Source: an uncultured Campylobacter sp. (GTDB lineage Bacteria > Campylobacterota > Campylobacteria > Campylobacterales > Campylobacteraceae). Taken from it: a DNA stretch of 64,000 nucleotides. The stretch covers positions 1 to 64,000 of the forward strand of contig NZ_CALIMS010000036.1 of the NCBI RefSeq assembly GCF_938045345.1. Reading direction: 5' to 3'. Below the pieces are notes generated by a model. That model was not told the DNA's origin and made no database searches. It saw only the letters and a program-made list of their open reading frames with translations. Positions within the stretch are counted from its first letter, which is position 1; every line of letters begins with the position of its first letter. Of this stretch, positions 62,755 to 64,000 are shown one piece after another. The position numbers and the translations under genes were made by a program.

Positions 62755-63297
62755 TTATTTAAAAAGCAAATCGGACTTTAGCTTGGAATAAACTTGCTCG
62801 CCTTTTAACTCACGGACGATTTGTAGTGCGAATTCCATCGCAGTAGCAGGGCCTTTCGAAGTCATTATATTTTGATCTTTTACGACATTCGCCGAATTCG
62901 TATAGCCTGGGTGAGCGATCTGATTTTCAAAACCCGGATAACAAGTGTAAGAGCTTTTTAGCACACCCGCGGTAGCTAGCGCCCATGGAGCGGCACATAT
63001 TGCGCCGATTTTTGCGTTATTTGCATCGAAATCGCGCAGTACTTGCCCCAGCCTCTCGCTCTTTGCCAAATTTTCGGCTCCGGGCAAGCCGCCAGGCAAA
63101 ACGATCATATCAAATTCCGAAACTTTTATATCGTCTAAAATTTCATCAGCGATCATCTCTACCCCGTGCGTACCGCAGACGCATTTCTTATCCAGCCCCA
63201 CGGATACTGCATCGATCTCCGCGCGGCGCAAAATATCGATCAAACTTACCGCCTCGATCTCTTCAAATCCGTTTGCCAAAACGATCGCTACTTTCAT
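62755..63297 (-). CDS. DJ-1/PfpI family protein
   Basis: A 180-residue cytoplasmic protein of the DJ-1/ThiJ/PfpI superfamily. Motifs: VAIVLANGFEEIEAVSLIDILRRA with the conserved Glu, LPGGLPGAENL and the nucleophile-elbow Cys in IGAICAAPWALA, then TSKGPATAMEFALQIV. Members are redox-sensing chaperones or deglycases; which applies cannot be told. It follows the cytochrome c gene after 10 bases and probably shares its transcript. Confidence 0.93.
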   Translation of the reverse strand: MKVAIVLANGFEEIEAVSLIDILRRAEIDAVSVGLDKKCVCGTHGVEMIADEILDDIKVSEFDMIVLPGGLPGAENLAKSERLGQVLRDFDANNAKIGAICAAPWALATAGVLKSSYTCYPGFENQIAHPGYTNSANVVKDQNIMTSKGPATAMEFALQIVRELKGEQVYSKLKSDLLFK

Positions 63298-63307
63298 CTA
63301 CGCTCCT

Positions 63308-63883
63308 TTATTTTAGGTATGAGCCCTGCTCGCTCGGGGCGGTCGAAATTTCAGTATTCGTGCTCCTACTAGACGAGCTATCGTATAGGAACGAATCGTC
63401 GCCTTTTAGATAAGCAATGATGTAGCCTAGCTCCGTAGCGCCCGTCTTAGCGGCGATCGGCTGCATGATATTTTTCATCTTGCCACCATAACTTAGATCT
63501 GTAGTGTATTGCGAAATCGCCATTGCGATCTCCTTACCGCTTAGATCTTTGATCTTACGAGACGCGCCGTAAGCTCGCTTCTGCCCGCTTTCACCGTGGC
63601 ATGAAGCGCACTTCTCAGCAAAGATAGCTCCACCTCTTTCTTTTAAAAAATTTATATTTCGATTTACCTTGCCGCTATGGGTTTTACTGCCTGCGACCGG
63701 AGCGTTTTTGTAGATATTTACAGTTACGTTTTCATCTTTAGAATGCTTTTCGATCAGGGATTTTAGCTCTTTGGCAAACTCACCTTTGGCTTCGAATACA
63801 TATGTATCGTCATTTGTGTTATCTGCAGCGTTTAGAGTAAAGGCAAAAAAACATGCTAAAAAAGAAATTTTAAAAATTTTCAT
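63308..63883 (-). CDS. periplasmic monohaem cytochrome c
   Basis: A 191-residue exported protein: signal peptide MKIFKISFLACFFAFTLNA, an N-terminal region (20-85) and a class I cytochrome c domain. The haem motif CASCH (in AEKCASCHGESGQKRAYG, about residues 92-96) is followed by a candidate axial Met in GKMKNIMQPIAAK. It ends in a Ser/Thr-rich tail. It probably carries electrons in the periplasm. It lies directly upstream of the PfpI-family gene. GGTT precedes the ATG; the promoter is probably just after the terminator at 63911. Confidence 0.88.
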   Translation of the reverse strand: MKIFKISFLACFFAFTLNAADNTNDDTYVFEAKGEFAKELKSLIEKHSKDENVTVNIYKNAPVAGSKTHSGKVNRNINFLKERGGAIFAEKCASCHGESGQKRAYGASRKIKDLSGKEIAMAISQYTTDLSYGGKMKNIMQPIAAKTGATELGYIIAYLKGDDSFLYDSSSSRSTNTEISTAPSEQGSYLK

Positions 63884-63910
63884 AGAAAACCTTGATTTAG
63901 AATTTAAAAA

Positions 63911-63932
63911 GGGCGAAGCAAAAGCTTCGCCC
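63911..63932. terminator. strong terminator between the outer-membrane gene and cytochrome c
   Basis: Perfect 9-bp stem GGGCGAAGC / GCTTCGCCC with AAAA loop; on the minus strand it is followed by TTTTTAAATT, fitting termination of the outer-membrane gene at the right edge. Confidence 0.88.
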
Positions 63933-63958
63933 TAATTTTACCCGTATAAGGTAAATAA

Positions 63959-64000
63959 TTAGAAGCTGTATTTAGCCTCAAATCTGATGCGATCTTTTTT
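63959..64000 (-). CDS. C-terminal end of an outer-membrane protein (partial)
   Basis: The last 13 codons (KKDRIRFEAKYSF) and TAA of a minus-strand gene that continues past the window edge. A final strand with alternating residues and a terminal Phe is the BAM recognition signature of outer-membrane beta-barrels, so a porin or related barrel is likely. A strong terminator follows the stop. Confidence 0.6.
   Translation of the reverse strand, partial: KKDRIRFEAKYSF

Noticed and set aside
62587..62781. 64-residue plus ORF
   Set aside because: No ribosome site and it overlaps the 3' end of the DJ-1/PfpI gene on the other strand.

Overview
The window looks like chromosome of a relatively GC-rich Campylobacter (C. 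gracilis, C. rectus and C. showae are the kind of species I would compare first). The reasons are Campylobacter-type proteins (a lone PglB oligosaccharyltransferase, a Sec-containing formate dehydrogenase with SelA/SelB, PatA/PatB/Ape-type peptidoglycan O-acetylation genes, a carboxynorspermidine-type dehydrogenase), frequent TTG starts, AAGGA-type ribosome binding sites and gaps packed with AAATTT words. The species is inference; no rRNA is present.

Layout. 0.4-3.3 kb: DUF2130 protein and PutP (minus). 3.4-9.4 kb: polar amino-acid ABC transporter, then a nuclease-like protein, ThiE, UppP and a phosphoethanolamine transferase (plus). 10-15.5 kb: class V aminotransferase, DUF234 protein, DsbC-like protein, EF-P, a SelW-like selenoprotein gene whose Sec codon (TGA) hides it from ordinary ORF calling, and a metallophosphatase. 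15.9-19.8 kb: peptidoglycan O-acetylation cluster. 19.8-21.3 kb: 1.5 kb gene-free stretch. 21.3-31.9 kb: MetE, an outer-membrane barrel, PglB, a secreted small protein, a transporter remnant next to an AT-rich TIR-domain gene, a saccharopine-dehydrogenase-like enzyme and a DUF2892 protein. 32-34 kb: LysE-type exporter, PH-like membrane protein, lipoprotein. 34.4-44.5 kb: selenium/formate block, i.e. fdhB, fdhA with in-frame UGA, a small Tat protein, a TorD-like chaperone and an iron-sulfur protein on minus, divergent from selA-selB on plus. 44.5-53.5 kb: second Dsb-like protein, an autotransporter with a Spherulin-4/GH135-like passenger, rplT-rpmI-infC-thrS, an MFS transporter, a kinase-like protein and tRNA-Glu. 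53.5-64 kb: lipoprotein, Nfo, Sel1-repeat protein behind a 13-base poly-C/G tract, MurI, NhaC-type antiporter, short-chain dehydrogenase, membrane protein, DJ-1/PfpI protein, cytochrome c and the last codons of an outer-membrane protein.

How genes work together. SelA makes Sec-tRNA and SelB delivers it to UGA codons followed by a hairpin. Two such UGA codons are in the window (fdhA and the SelW-like gene), each followed by a 5-bp stem with a five-base N-G-T-G-T loop. selC and selD are not here. The Fe-S protein, TorD-like chaperone and Tat protein probably serve maturation or electron transfer of the exported formate dehydrogenase; no cytochrome b subunit gene lies next to fdhB.

The most unusual signals are (1) a degenerate repeat family built on AAAATTYY with a period near 15 bp that fills intergenic gaps and also appears in frame inside low-complexity linkers of proteins such as PatB, the TorD-like chaperone and the PH-like protein; (2) a separate degenerate 37-bp tandem array and a 28-bp inverted repeat downstream of murI; (3) a TIR-domain protein with an uncharacterised two-part C-terminal region, sitting where a Bcr/CflA transporter has been reduced to its last 66 codons; (4) the GH135-like autotransporter; (5) the poly-G promoter tract before the Sel1-repeat gene.
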